A DNA stretch of 64,000 nucleotides from Schistocerca nitens (taxonomy: Eukaryota > Arthropoda > Insecta > Orthoptera > Acrididae). Shown in pieces: positions 63,432 through 64,000 of the stretch. Positions within the stretch are counted from its first letter, which is position 1. The number at the start of each line of letters is the position of its first letter. The position numbers were made by a program, and so were the translations under genes. The stretch lies in the NCBI RefSeq assembly GCF_023898315.1, contig NC_064614.1, positions 1,050,164,432 through 1,050,228,431 on the forward strand, read 5' to 3'. The notes under the pieces were generated by a model that saw nothing but the letters and a program-made list of their open reading frames with translations, did not search any database and was not told the origin of the DNA.

Positions 63432-64000
63432 TATTAATGTTGATAATTCACCGTGTTTGACTACTGTACTTTGTTATAAAGTTCTGTGGGTGAGGAACTT
63501 ATTTTTAAGTACCTCAATGGTTTCATCCACAGGGACGTTCTGTAAAGGCTGGTTATATCAAAGGAAACAGATCTGGTTCTTTGTGCAATGGTGCTGAGTC
63601 TAATTGAATCCAGTTAGAAATCTCGTCCAATACTCTGTAACCCCGTATTTTGCTTACTAAATGATAGTGCCTGAGTGTATGAAATGTCTTTCTGATATCA
63701 AAGACACTATGTCAATCTGGCTGCCGATGGATCTCATGGACGAAAATAGTCAGTTGAGTTTTGCGCGATCTCTGATTGCAAAATACGTATTGATTTTTGT
63801 AGAGGAAATTTTAGTTCGCCAAGTTCGTCATAATACATGAGCATAAAGCACTTCCATAATTGTACAGTAGACTGACTTTCGCTGTATATGCCTTTAATTA
63901 TGTGTTTCCATCCTACAGACATCGCAGAACACAAGAAAATTACCTGTGCTTATTTCCAGTCGGTAGTTACCCTTCGTTGCACCAATTAATGTCGGCCACA
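63432..64000 (-). other. probable degraded LINE reverse-transcriptase DNA
   Basis: Between about 63560 and 63900, words such as ACTAAATGATAGTG, ATCTCATGGACGAAAATAG and GATTTTTGTAGAGGAAATTT resemble, in reverse, the reverse-transcriptase region of the LINE family whose tails lie at 21333 and 53752. No frame gives convincing protein, and the similarity is from recall. Confidence 0.35.

Overview
This window looks like repeat-rich DNA from a large insect genome, most likely an orthopteran (grasshopper or locust, Schistocerca-type). The main pointer is a roughly 200-bp tRNA-derived SINE present in 17 copies or pieces; its head and its tail ending in GAACCATTT are ones I associate with locust genomes. 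Other pointers are several Tc1/mariner lineages, LINE tails reading (CTACAT)-like in reverse, a Penelope-like element and Ty3/gypsy elements. I find no host protein-coding gene that I can defend, and no rRNA, CRISPR or bacterial feature. Nearly all open frames with recognisable domains belong to transposable elements.

Layout. 1-3.2 kb: a SINE, a LINE reverse-transcriptase scrap and a zinc-finger remnant. 3.24-8.9 kb: a nearly intact Ty3/gypsy retrotransposon on the minus strand, with 98.5% identical LTRs, a CATTT target duplication and one uninterrupted gag-pol frame. 9.3-10.5 kb: a LINE that lost its reverse-transcriptase core and carries a SINE. 11.6-12.8 kb: a decayed Tc1-like element. 13.56-14.98 kb: an apparently intact Tc1-like transposon with a 340-codon transposase beside a (TA)n array. 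15-29 kb: mostly unrecognised AT- or purine-rich DNA with SINEs, fold-back repeats, a LINE tail inside a direct duplication and a CCA-bearing tRNA-Arg fragment. 29.5-33 kb: a ruined gypsy/errantivirus-like pol-env copy split by a solo LTR. 34-37.3 kb: SINEs, including SINE-in-SINE, and a decayed Tc1. 37.3-39.8 kb: a Tc1-like element split by a mariner. 39.86-42.7 kb: two Penelope-like copies head to head. 43.5-47.5 kb: a hAT scrap and SINEs. 48.06-49.94 kb: a DD41D (rosa-like) transposon with long inverted repeats. 52.8-53.0 kb: a 30-bp minisatellite. 54.46-55.88 kb: a second, broken copy of the 13.56-kb Tc1. 57.7-59.0 kb: another Tc1 relic. 59.69-63.43 kb: a complete-ended pogo-like transposon whose spliced transposase carries a PHD-like zinc finger and is broken by stops and a SINE.

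The elements record a layered insertion history rather than cooperating genes. The gypsy element and the 13.56-kb Tc1 are the only copies that look potentially functional at the protein level. A shared motif of the form CTGANGA-stem-GAAA occurs in the Penelope tails and, in degraded form, in several fold-back repeats; it resembles a hammerhead ribozyme core and is the most interesting cross-locus signal here. Family names rest on motifs seen in the translations and on recall of repeat families. No database search was possible.
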